Source of the DNA: Wurfbainia villosa
Lineage: Eukaryota > Streptophyta > Magnoliopsida > Zingiberales > Zingiberaceae
DNA length: 64,000 bases
Assembly (NCBI GenBank): GCA_025175895.1
Contig: CM046003.1
Span: 30,277,245-30,341,244 of the forward strand
Direction: 5' to 3'
Below are positions 46,843-57,309 of the stretch, one piece after another. Positions within the stretch are counted from its first letter, which is position 1; the number at the start of each line of letters is the position of its first letter. The notes under the pieces are model-generated. The model saw only the letters and a program-made list of their open reading frames with translations. It had not been told where the DNA came from and ran no database searches. The position numbers and the translations under genes are program-made.

Positions 46843-48521
46843 AGACATCAACACACTGTTCCTGTATGCACATTATGTTAGTAATATATGAGAGGTGTTC
46901 TAAGGCAATTGCCTTATGTTTGAACCATTTATATGATAAATGAAGATTCACTATTTGAGTATACATGGTTTCATGTATTTGATTAGATCTTAAACTCATT
47001 TATTGAATGTCCACGATACGATTCACAGCATGAGAGAATTTGTGATTGGATCACCACTAGTGAGTATCTCTACATGTATAATTGTGATGTATTGGAATTA
47101 TCCCTAATCGATGAATTGATGGATATGGACACCATCAATTCTGTTGAGACTAGCACGAGGTATACTCCTTGTTGTATCAAAGCAGCCGATTCTCACTGGC
47201 TGAAGATATTGTGATGTCCGGAGTTAATCATGGATGCTAGTTATGGAAACTAGTTCATTGGAGTGACAGTTGTAAGACTTCATATGGTTCTCTGCATATA
47301 TAGATATGTCAATGAATTTTTTACTGCGGCTTAAGTGCTATGTTCCTTTGACTTGCAGTATTCAAGTCATCTTGGTCATGAAGACTTATGCTTTGACATC
47401 TTAAGCAAGCATCTCCAAGGAGATGTGGACCCGGGATGATTTGGTATAAGTCGAAGTGATCGAAGGTGTTTGAATAGCCTATAAAGGATTCACCACTCCT
47501 TGCGAGGAGATGTATACCCATGGCCTCTCGTCGGATTGTTACTAAAGTCTGGCCAAAGCATTACATTTTTAGAGTAAGGTACTCTTGGATACATATCCAA
47601 TAACTAGAATCCGTAGGACGAGAAAATGATACTTGAGCTAGGTGTGACATAGTCAGCCTAGTGGGGACTGACACTATAGACCATGTCCTGAACCAAGTGG
47701 GTATAAGATGAGTGAAGGGAAAGGAGCATGAATCATTATAGCTGCTGAAGGTTTCAGAAATGATTCTGGATCAATCGTTGATTTTTTGGTTAATTGGGGA
47801 TCATGATGTACTACTAGGTGCTACTCGTGATCGTTCTATAATTAATGGTTAATTATAGACGACCAACATAAATCGGAAACCTATTTGGTCACATGCACAA
47901 CGAGCGTAATCCGAAGGATTTAAAACGAGCTTAAGAATGAGATTCTCAGACCGAGAGAAACTAGGTTTGGTTGAATCAAACAAGGAGCGAGCATGAAATT
48001 GTTTCAATCGCAATGGAAGCATGGATGGGTCGAGTCTTATGAAGACATGATGGATGAACCAAATTGGTTTGGTTCTAATCCAATGGTGGAGAATAAACCA
48101 AACGGGTTTGGTTTGTTTTAAACGAATGAACCAAAGTTGGTTCGGTTCGTTTTAACTTAAAATAGACCAACGTGGTTTGGTTTATTTTAACTTAAGTTAT
48201 TAGAGCGGGTTAATGGGTTTTGGTTATGAATCAATAACCGTTAGGAGAATGTGTTCCCTATAAAAACATGGCTTAAGGGTTTTTCGTGGAGAACTTATGT
48301 GTTGGAAAACCTAGCCGCCCAACCCCTCTCCCTCTCTTCTCCTTGCCGCCGCCCAAGCAGCCCACGCCGCCAGCTTTTGTGCCGCCGTCCAACTTGCTGT
48401 CAACATCCAAGCTTCTGCCGGCAATCCTTCCGCGACTTCCCTTGGCTCCGATGACCAAGGTGCAGCCGACCATCCTTCATTGGGTCAGCGCAATACCTCT
48501 ACCAAGCTGTCCAGTTTTTTG
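46843..48521 (+). repeat. LTR-like fragment in the leader of the gag-only element
   Basis: Non-coding sequence with an LTR-promoter layout: CCTATAAAAACATGG at about 48256, then a CT-rich leader (48300-48510). No LTR end, primer-binding site or target duplication could be assigned. It ends where the next LTR begins (48522). I infer it is the 5' part of an LTR from a different Copia-like family; only the promoter layout supports this. Confidence 0.45.
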
Positions 48522-51024
48522 TGTTGGGATGTATACTGAAAAGTCTATCTTTTGTATGAACATCTTTATTTTGAAATAAGAATCACATGATCATTGTTTG
48601 CATATTTTTATGGCTATGCATATTGTCTAATACATTACATTGTAGATAACATGGTGTGTGGTGTCACACGGGAGATCATGTTATCGGTTCCTTGTAAAGT
48701 ATAAGTAAAGGCTCACAACCGAGATGGCTTTGGACAAACCATTGATATGGTTGTAGTGTGATTTGGTATTGGTTTGTCTTGACCATAAAATCACACTAGT
48801 ACACTTTGTGTGTATTGAGCAGGACCGACTTAGAGGTGATTCGATTTATTGCTGACTACATAATCGAATCAGATCTCAGATATTATATTGTACATGCTTT
48901 TAATCCCGATATAATAATGGACACATATACTTAGTATTCATTTCTTTGATTTGTCAATGGGCAAGATTTATAGATTAAATCGATAGTCTCGGTAAGTTGG
49001 AAAATTGTATTATTTATATGGTGTGCCGTTGATTATAGGAGGAAACCGTTTCCTATATATTAGGATGATGATGTCCCCTTGAGGAGCTCATAAGGTTCAT
49101 CATGTAAACCCTGCAGGTGGACTTGGTCCGGCATGATGAAAAGGTTGAGTAGTACTACTAATGGAGTTAGATGTTGATTAATTAATGGTCAATAAATTAA
49201 TTAATTGATGGACATTCGAGATCTTAAACACGGCGAGAAAATGTACAAATAATATATGGAGCCCATATTAACTTATGGGGGTTGGTGAGGTAGATAAATG
49301 ATAATCCTTTAGTGGATTGTATTATCATTAATGGATCGGACTTTATGTGGGCTTGATCCATTGGTGTCCAAGATCCAACTCCTCCTCATGGTCCCTATTG
49401 TAGCATATTAATACCTCATGAAGCTTAGATCCAATGGATAGAAACAAAACTCTAGATCCAAAGGTAGAGATTAAATCTCTAGATCCGACGGTTGAGATTA
49501 AATCTCTAGATCCGACGGTTGAGATTAAATCCCTAGAACAAATGGTGGAGATTAAAACAAGGCTTATCCCTAACTCTATAAAAGGAGGGCAAGGGGTGGG
49601 CGGCAACTTGAATCCAACTAGAGATAGGATTAGGGTTTTGGGCGGCAAGGCTTGGAGGCTAGGGTTTAGGGGTTGGCGGCACCAAATAAGGAAGGTCTTT
49701 CCTTTCTTCTTCTTCCCTCAAGGTGGCCGGTGACCTAGCTTCCCTTTCCAGCCCTTGGCCGGCATCCAAAGCATCCCCTCTCCCTCTCTTTGGCCTGTAA
49801 AACCTAGGCTTAGGGTTCTCCCTTGGAGCTTTGGTTGGCATTCACCTATTCTCCTCTTCCTCCTTGGTCGGCGGCAAGCTCCAACCTTGGAGTTTGGTGG
49901 TTGGTTGAAAGATGGAGAAGAGGCTTGTTTCTATTTTTCCTCTTGCTCGGAACGAGCAAGGAAGGAAGATTGGTGATCTAGGAGCTTCAACTTTTGGTAG
50001 ATCGTCGCCCACACGACGTCCGAAAGGAGGAAGGTCATACAATAGAAGATCGAGAGGTATATCGATTCTCTATTTTCTCTTGTATCATGTTTATATTTTT
50101 TTTCAATTATGTGCATGATATATTCTATTTTATGGCTAAATAATACTTGGATCCCGAACATAAACACAAAAGTCGGTGATCCATACATCGCCTATTCCGC
50201 ACATAAAATAGAATAGAGGTAGGTCGCTTGAACAAGTTTGTGTTTATGTTCCAAACTTGTAGAATAGAGGTAGGTCACTTGAACAACAAGTTTGTTCAAG
50301 TGACCACTCTAAACGAATAGCATGACGATGACAAGGTTGCTTGGGTGTTCCCTTTTGTCTAGGATTAAATTTTTAATCCGGGGACATCGATGGGATCGCC
50401 ATGAACAAGCGACCGAGTTGAAGTGGGAAGCGAAGTTTCCCCTCACGGATCAATCCCAACATTCTGGACAGCTTCTTTCTTTTGTGTCGGAGCGTCATTT
50501 GGACAATGTTTTGAGCTCCGACAGCGGCTATTTTATCGGGGATTCGATCTCCAGTAATCCTCATAGGTGGAGGACGAAGGATTCGTCAATCGGTTAACGA
50601 ATACCTCTCCGGAGAAGCGAGTTTTGGGGACTCGATTTCTAATCCAAATTTTGATTCAGATTGTGATATTCTCTTGATCACATCATCTTCGACACGAGGC
50701 TAGTGACTTCTACGAAGACGAGGCTCGTGGCTTTGTGAAGCCATCCCGACGATACTCGGCATGGATACGGATAGAGGCGATTCTAGCGAGAGTTGCTCTG
50801 GTTGATGTCATTCTCACTGCACGTGATACGTCAGGTATAACTAGAGTAATTTCCTTTTATTGCAAAATTTGAATTTATGATTATGTCTACACATGTTATA
50901 CTATGCATGTGTGTGATGTGTGTGTTGTAATAAATTAGATTTATTGCTTTTTAATTCTTCCGCTATGCACATGTTTACGAAACATGTTTGAACACACACT
51001 CGCCGCGGTGCCGAAAACCCAACA
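48522..51024 (+). repeat. Isolated LTR (TGTTGGG...CCCAACA, 2503 bp)
   Basis: Begins TGTTGGGATGTATAC and ends GAAAACCCAACA, so its terminal heptamers are perfect inverted repeats. TATA-like CTATAAAAGG lies at about 49577 and a CT-rich leader follows (49690-49870). A threefold repeat of a unit with AAATC(T/C)CTAGA lies at 49440-49545. The flanking five bases differ (TTTTG left, CTTTA right), so there is no TSD. Gag sequence resumes directly at 51025. Confidence 0.7.
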
Positions 51025-51231
51025 CTTTATGGACAAGAAGGCTTCAATTCATGGAAGAGAAGAATTGAAGACTTCATCATGATGAAGGATTTTGAAGAAT
51101 GATCCATTTTGATGAAGTGATTTAACTATCCAAGAGGACCAAAGGGAGGCTTCCTCAAGAAGAAGAGATGGATCGAAGAGCAAGTCCAAGCCTTCGAGAA
51201 AAATAAGAAGGTAATCAAATTTATTTTTGAT

Positions 51232-52467
51232 TTGATTCCTAATGACATCTTGTGTAGCCTAGGGGATTACATGGATGCCAAGGAGCTTAGAAGCGAATTG
51301 GTAAAATATCACGAAAACCCTCAACCGTTCCAAGAACAAGAAGAAGAAGAAGAGTGCTCATCCTCTCAAGCTCAAGAAGAAGCAAGCACATCTTCATCCC
51401 AAGAGATTGAGGATTCGGAGGTTGATAGGAAATCAACATCCAGACCGAAAGAGGAGGAAGAGGTGGAAGAAATGGAAGAAGTCTCCACCTCTAGGATTGA
51501 GGAGGAGGAGAAATCACCTTCCATGCTGGAGCAAGAAGAAGAGCCTTCAACATCCGGTCAAGATGAAGAAGCTCAAAATTTGGCACCGACCACCACTCTA
51601 GGTAACTCAAGCAATTTAATTCAAAATAAAATTCATATAATTTTCTTTGAGTGTAGGGAAGCCGGACACTATAAGAGCAAGTACCCTAAGAAGGTCAAGA
51701 AGCCTCAACCAGTGCCAAATACCAAAGATGTCGGTGTCCCCACTAGAAGAAGCAAGGAGCACATCACTTGTTTCAAATGCAACCAAAAAGGACATTTTAG
51801 GAGTCAATGCCCTAGGGGGAAGAAGAAGGTCCAAGAGGAAGCATCACAAGTAGGGGGAGTCTCTAAGGCAAATCCTAAGGTAAAATTTATCAATGCACCT
51901 TCTTTAAGTTATAGGCAAAAGCATGCTAGAAATAATGTTAGCAATCTTGCTATTTATAATAAAGAGCATGCTAGAAATAGATTTTATAGTCTAGGTGCAA
52001 AATCATATCATATTTCAAATAAGGAGAAATTTGGGACTAATGTCCCTAGAAAAATCTTACCTAGGGAATCCATTGAGAAAATAGAAGATCATCTAGGTTT
52101 TAACCCTAAATGGACTAGGCATATGCCTAGGAAAAATAATGTCCAAAGAATAGATAAAAAATCAAAAATTGGACAATTAGAGCAAGAAAATCAATCCTTG
52201 AGGTCAAGGCTTGAAAAACTTGAAAAGACCCTTACAAAGATGCAAAATTCAATTATAGGGTCAAATGATCAAAAATCTAGGTCTAAAAGTCAAAACCTAG
52301 GGTTTAGAAAGCAAGGTCCTACCAAGGGCACGAAAGATTTGAGTCACAAACCTAAGCCTAAGGAGACCTACCATAGTATTCCATTTGATTATGGAACACA
52401 ACTTAGGTCTAGGAAGACCAAGGTTACTAGGGAAGTCATCCCTAAGGGTAACCAAGGTTGTGCCTAG
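51232..52467 (+). CDS. Gag polyprotein of the gag-only Copia-like element (N-terminus damaged)
   Basis: A 411-codon open frame. Upstream in the same frame, 51025-51230 reads LYGQEGFNSWKRRIEDFIMM and, after two stops, KRWIEEQVQAFEKNKKVIK. The real gag therefore began further upstream and ATG 51232 is only the first Met after the last stop. Residues 1-30 finish a Copia gag (UBN2-like) domain (DYMDAKELRSELVKYHENP). Residues 33-115 are very acidic (E/S-rich). Two CCHC knuckles follow: at 138-151 the first and last Cys are lost (FFEC...H...Y), while 180-193 is intact (CFKCNQKGHFRSQC). Residues about 310-335 form a coiled coil (QLEQENQSLRSRLEKLEKTL). The C-terminus is basic. Gag packages the RNA. 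No pol follows, so other proteins must come in trans. Confidence 0.78.
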   Translation: MIPNDILCSLGDYMDAKELRSELVKYHENPQPFQEQEEEEECSSSQAQEEASTSSSQEIEDSEVDRKSTSRPKEEEEVEEMEEVSTSRIEEEEKSPSMLEQEEEPSTSGQDEEAQNLAPTTTLGNSSNLIQNKIHIIFFECREAGHYKSKYPKKVKKPQPVPNTKDVGVPTRRSKEHITCFKCNQKGHFRSQCPRGKKKVQEEASQVGGVSKANPKVKFINAPSLSYRQKHARNNVSNLAIYNKEHARNRFYSLGAKSYHISNKEKFGTNVPRKILPRESIEKIEDHLGFNPKWTRHMPRKNNVQRIDKKSKIGQLEQENQSLRSRLEKLEKTLTKMQNSIIGSNDQKSRSKSQNLGFRKQGPTKGTKDLSHKPKPKETYHSIPFDYGTQLRSRKTKVTREVIPKGNQGCA

Positions 52468-54370
52468 TGGCTAGGGTTTCAAGGAAACCTAGGGAAGCCA
52501 CTAAGAAGGTTACAAGGGGAGTTACCCCTAGAGTTAACCTAGGCAAGACCCAAATGACCAAGCCTAGGAGGGTCATTAGGAGGGTATCTAGGGAGATCAT
52601 CCCTAAGGAATACCTAGTAAACTCAAGGAGCTCCAATAGGTATTAGATTCCTAGGAGCATGATCGATTCACGCTAGATGGGTTTAGGTGTGACAACCTTG
52701 AATGGATAGGTAGTTAACCTAACCAAGGTAAAGGTGACACTTTAGTTTATTTTTAAGGTTATAGATACCTTGGAAATAGATTTGAATTATGATCCTAAAA
52801 GAGTTTAGGTCGTGCCAATATATTTTTGGAATTATAAAAAATTAATTAAATTGACACAATTTAGGTTTAGAGATTGTAGTGTGCCATTTTGGATTTTTGA
52901 CACACTTGAGAGATAGTTGGCATTAAACCAAAAATGGATTTATTCTTAGAAATGACAATTTGGGCTTAACACTTAGGTATCTTATACCTTAGTATTTTAT
53001 AATTGTCATGCTTTGTTTGCCTTGTCATGTCATGATATCATATTTATTTTTAATCATATAAAATGTCATGATAATATTTAGGGTTATTCAAATGTCATGT
53101 ATGTTTAGTTTTTATATTATCACATGTCATGACATTATGATTATATGGCACATGCTTTTATTCTTGTATCAATTATGTCATAATCATCATTCATGCATAA
53201 ATAAAATGGATTTAAGGACTAAGACATGATTTGAAGTCTCATGCATAAGGGAATCAAATAATGTTGCCTAGAAAAATGCATGAGACTCTAAATGAACAAA
53301 GCCCACATCTCACTAGAACTTGACTTGTATGTGTTTCACACATTTAGATACAAGTGAGATGTTTAGAAAAATGGAATTAAAGGTTTTAAAAATATTTCAA
53401 AATCATTTTGAAAAACCTTGGTGAAGTCTATCTTTTGATAGCAATCACCATTGATGAAGTTGATACAAAGTGAGTTAAAACATTAAAGTTTTCTTCACTT
53501 TTGAACTTTGTGTCAATTTCATTATTTTATGGGTAAAATATATTTTAAATATTTTTCACCCATTGTATTGGTCATAAGTATTATATGTATGAAGTTTCAT
53601 AATTTTTTGAATTACGTATAATTATTTATGAATTTTTAAAATTCGATTATGATAACTGAAAATCGAAATTTCAGTTATCAATCGACTGCCCTTGTTGGCA
53701 GTCGACTGATGAGCACGACAGTCGACTGTTGCCTGATAAAGTCGACTGCCAGGCTAATTTTGGGTAAACAAGGTATGTTTGGCCAATTTTCAGCTTTGGT
53801 AAGGTTCCCTAACCACTCCTAGCCTTAGGATATGCTTTGGGAAGCATTAAAAAGAGTGAAAATTCATTGGATATGGATTAGGAGAGTTGTTAGGGCGATG
53901 TATCAAATTTAAGGTGTAAGAAAGTTCAATGTTGAACTTTGAACCTTATTTTTGATGGTTTAGAGTTCCTATTGGCTTAGGGACTTCCCAAGGACATTGT
54001 TGGTGCAATGGTCAAGGGGGAGCAAGCCTTTAGGGGGAGGTATCCATCATGGGATGATGGATGTTATTTTCCCTCATGAGGGGGAGAAATGGGATTTTGA
54101 GATGCCCAATTTGGAAATTGGGAGAGTTTATAGGATTGCCTCTTTTAAGTGATATGAGACTTATCACTAGGAAGATTGTAGGCATCCTAGGTATTTTTTG
54201 GATCAAGGGGGAGATTATAAGATCTCATTGGATATGAGACATTGACCTCCTTGGGTGAACCTTTTTGATGTATGTCAAAAAGGGGGAGAATGTTAAAATT
54301 ACCAATTTGAGATAATTAGTAAGGGAATTTGAGTTAGGGGCCTAACTCAAGGGTGTTTTTTTCAAACATA
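52468..54370 (+). other. Non-coding 3' half of the gag-only element
   Basis: The basic gag tail continues in another frame to about 52646 (KPREATKKVTRGVTPRVNLG), then no domain is found. AT-rich sequence (52700-53640), a small CAGTCGACTG cluster (53678-53755), and repeats of GGGGGAG-type purine phrases near 54020-54300 precede the polypurine tract at 54371-54384. Confidence 0.6.
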
Positions 54371-54384
54371 AAAAATGGGGAGAT

Positions 54385-55877
54385 TGTTGGTGCAATCGGC
54401 CCAGGTCACGATTGACCAGACTCAAGTTTGACTCGAGTATTATTTTGATATTTGACATTGATATCTGACATGTGTTGGGGAGATTGTTGGTGCAATCGAC
54501 CCAGGTTAGTATTTAATGTTTGACGATGGTTTGACCATCGTCATTGGAAAAGTCCAAGTCTTGAGTACTTGACATGTAAAGTCTAAGCATGGCTCTTGGC
54601 AAGGGAAAGTCCAACATGGATTGTCAAAGGAAAGTCCAAGCATGGGTCTTGGCATGGAAAGTCCAACATGGGTTGGCAAAGGAAAGTCCAAGCTTGAGTC
54701 TTGGCATTTGGAAAGTCCAAGGGGAATATTGGCGGCGTAAAGTCCAAGCGGAAGTCTTGGCATAATAAGTTCAATAGTTGGTGGCGTAAAGTCCAAGCGG
54801 GAGTCATGGCAGCGTAAGTCCAATGTGCCTTGGCGGTGTAGACACCGTTAGCATGACAATAGACGATGGAAGCACCTAAAGGCTAGCATATGGATGAACA
54901 AGTCATGGATGACTTGGAGGGATCCGATAGGTGCGAGGCTGACGGAGGTGGCTAGAAGGCTTAGGTCTAGGCTATGGGTGGTCTAGCAAGTATGGGGGCA
55001 CCATACTTGGGTTAAAACCTCATATTTAAGATGTATCAATCGACTGAGACCTATGGTCAGTCGACTGATAGGAGTCAACTAAGGTTTGACTGTGGGAAGT
55101 GCCCTGGAAGTCGACTACTGGCCTGAGCAGTCGACTGATCTGGTGATCAGTCGACTGATGGTCGGGATTTCGGGCACAGAAGATTCTCCAGTCGAGTGAT
55201 CGGCCCGAACACTCGACTGATTGAACCATCATTCGAATGATGGGTATGATCAGTTGACTGATGGTGTATCCGTTGAACTTATCCGACGTGGTTCATGTCG
55301 TTGTGAGACAACGGATACAGAGGTAGTCGACTGATGGTCCCGATTAGTCGACTACTAGGAGAAATCCAGCCCAAGGAGTAGCTTTAAATGGAGCTCGTGG
55401 AGGAGGGATTTGGCAACCGGTTCTTGGACATCTTTGGGGCGATTTGCTGCTACAAATCAGGGTCTCCAAGTGCAATTCAAGCAACCAAAGATCAAGCAAT
55501 CAAAAAGCTCTTGTAAAGTTGTTTTCTTTACTTGTATTGTAATTCATTATTGTATTTGCTTGTATTCTTATTGTATTACTTTTGTAATCACTTGTATGAG
55601 GTTTCTCCACCTCCGGATTATTCCGAGAAGGAGTTTATTTGATTAGTGGTGTTCTACACATCGCTAGAGCTCGTTTGAGCCCGATCCGTAGAGTAGGAAC
55701 CATTCAGTTCCGAACCACGTTACATCTTGTGTTGTGATTGTTCTTGTATTTATTTTCATTGTATATTTTGTATTTCTGCTGTGTATTAATGTTTTTGTAG
55801 CAAGCACGATCGAATTCCTCCATCCAACGACAAATCGCTATTCACCCCCCCCTCTAGCGGTCACGAAGGTTCCTACA
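54385..55877 (+). repeat. 3' LTR of the gag-only element
   Basis: Collinear with the 5' LTR. The PPT plus LTR start (GGGGAGATTGTTGG) occurs at the true boundary (54377) and again exactly 100 bp inside the LTR (54477). It carries the AAGTCCAA minisatellite (54548-54825, 11 copies) and the CAGTCGACTG cluster (55030-55350). Confidence 0.9.
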
Positions 55878-57309
55878 GATACGTGATCCGTAACCGTCAT
55901 ACCACATAAGGAATGTAATAAAACAATCAACTCTACATCTATGTCATCACCCATCCCCTGGATGAATTGTCTAAATTGCACAATTCAGTTTTACAACCGA
56001 ATTTAGCTACGTACACATAGGTAAACCACTACAGGTCCACTTACCATAACATCTATAATTCATAACAAAGATGAATGAATAGATAACAACAATAACAGAG
56101 TAATTAAGTGCAAAGGCAAAAGTATCAAACATCAGAAAAACTAGAGTGGAGTCAAGGTCAAAGTGACAACAATATGAAGTTATATACTTCAGGGTTTAGC
56201 TACTACTTGACTAGGGTAGGAAATATTACCCACCTGATATAAAGCTCGTGATAAATATCTTCACGGCTGTGGACCTGTCTCGTATCCACGTCCTGCAAAT
56301 ATCATCAACGATGATTAAGTTCAAACACACGACAATATACTAGTTTACTACTATATCGTTCCTATATTCGCATCCTTCGATCCAATACGAATTAGAAACC
56401 CCCCAATCACTCATGGCCAATTCACACCAACTTAACTCCTATTGAACTCTCAGCCTATACATTTAGCACATAATTAAACCCACCGTTTACCATTAGCAAA
56501 TATGCTAACATACAACATGCAACCCCATACACCATCACAACTCACAATTACACCCATTTAGGGATCTAACCACCCTAATTGAATTCCTCATCGCAACCCA
56601 ACTCCATCCATAGTCATTCACAGTCATTCACAGCTTACACCCACAACCATCACAGCAATACAACAACCAACAAATCCAATATCCATTACAACAATGACAA
56701 ACAAACTGAACAACACCTAAAATCAAAGCTGTAAATATAGCTTACCTTCTCGTCTCCCACCAATCAGACACCACACCAACCACGCACCGGGTCGAAGATC
56801 TCAGCTCCTAGTTTTAATCACCCAACATGTAGCACAAAACTAATTGGACTCACCCTTCAATCACTCGGTCACAAAACAACTTAGATCCATGCCAAACAGT
56901 TTCCAGAGTCGGCGATAACCTGTTGCAAAACAGAACATCCTAGTCATAGTTGTGAACCGAGGCATCTCAAGCACCACCTCACAGTTTAGATGATCTTACC
57001 GAGGGATCTATCCCACAACACTACAGCCATCGATTTCCGACAGAAATCAGTGTGTACAACCCCCCTCTTCTCCGATTTGCTATATTCACCGGACAACCCA
57101 ACACCAAAACGTCGCTGCCCTATCACCACAGAATTATGGCTACACAAAAAAAATACGATCGGAGATGAAGAACCACATCAACTCACCTAGCTCTGGCAGA
57201 AATCGCGGCTCCCGAACAAAACAAGGTGTAGGATGTTGCTGATGCAAGCTCCCCCGCCACTCCACACTCTCTGTTGCCACTTGTCCGCAGGGATCGTCGA
57301 AGCTAATTG

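Larger units (their letters stand above)
45235..55877 (+). mobile_element. Non-autonomous Copia-like LTR element (gag only), TSD GATAC
   Basis: LTRs 45235-46752 (1518 bp) and 54385-55877 (1493 bp) start TGTTGGTGCAATCGG and end GGTTCCTACA. TSD GATAC is at 45230-45234 and 55878-55882. A primer-binding site (TTGGTATATGAGC, variant of TGGTATCAGAGC) follows the 5' LTR, and AAAAATGGGGAGAT precedes the 3' LTR. The only coding region is a gag (to 52467). From there to the 3' LTR (1.9 kb) there is no protease, integrase or RT. This fits the gag-only class of non-autonomous elements. Its internal leader is interrupted by foreign LTR sequence (46843-51024). Confidence 0.88.
43901..57309 (-). repeat. Minus-strand LTR remainder of Gypsy element 3, split by the nested Copia-like element
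   Basis: LTR bases are 43901-45234 and 55883-57309. Read on the minus strand, the segment from 56488 downward is nearly identical to the plus-strand segment 57310-59582. The stretch 56489-57309 (821 bp, with leader-like GT/CT-rich sequence) has no plus-strand partner. It contains the stem-loop array (45010-45135). Confidence 0.83.
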
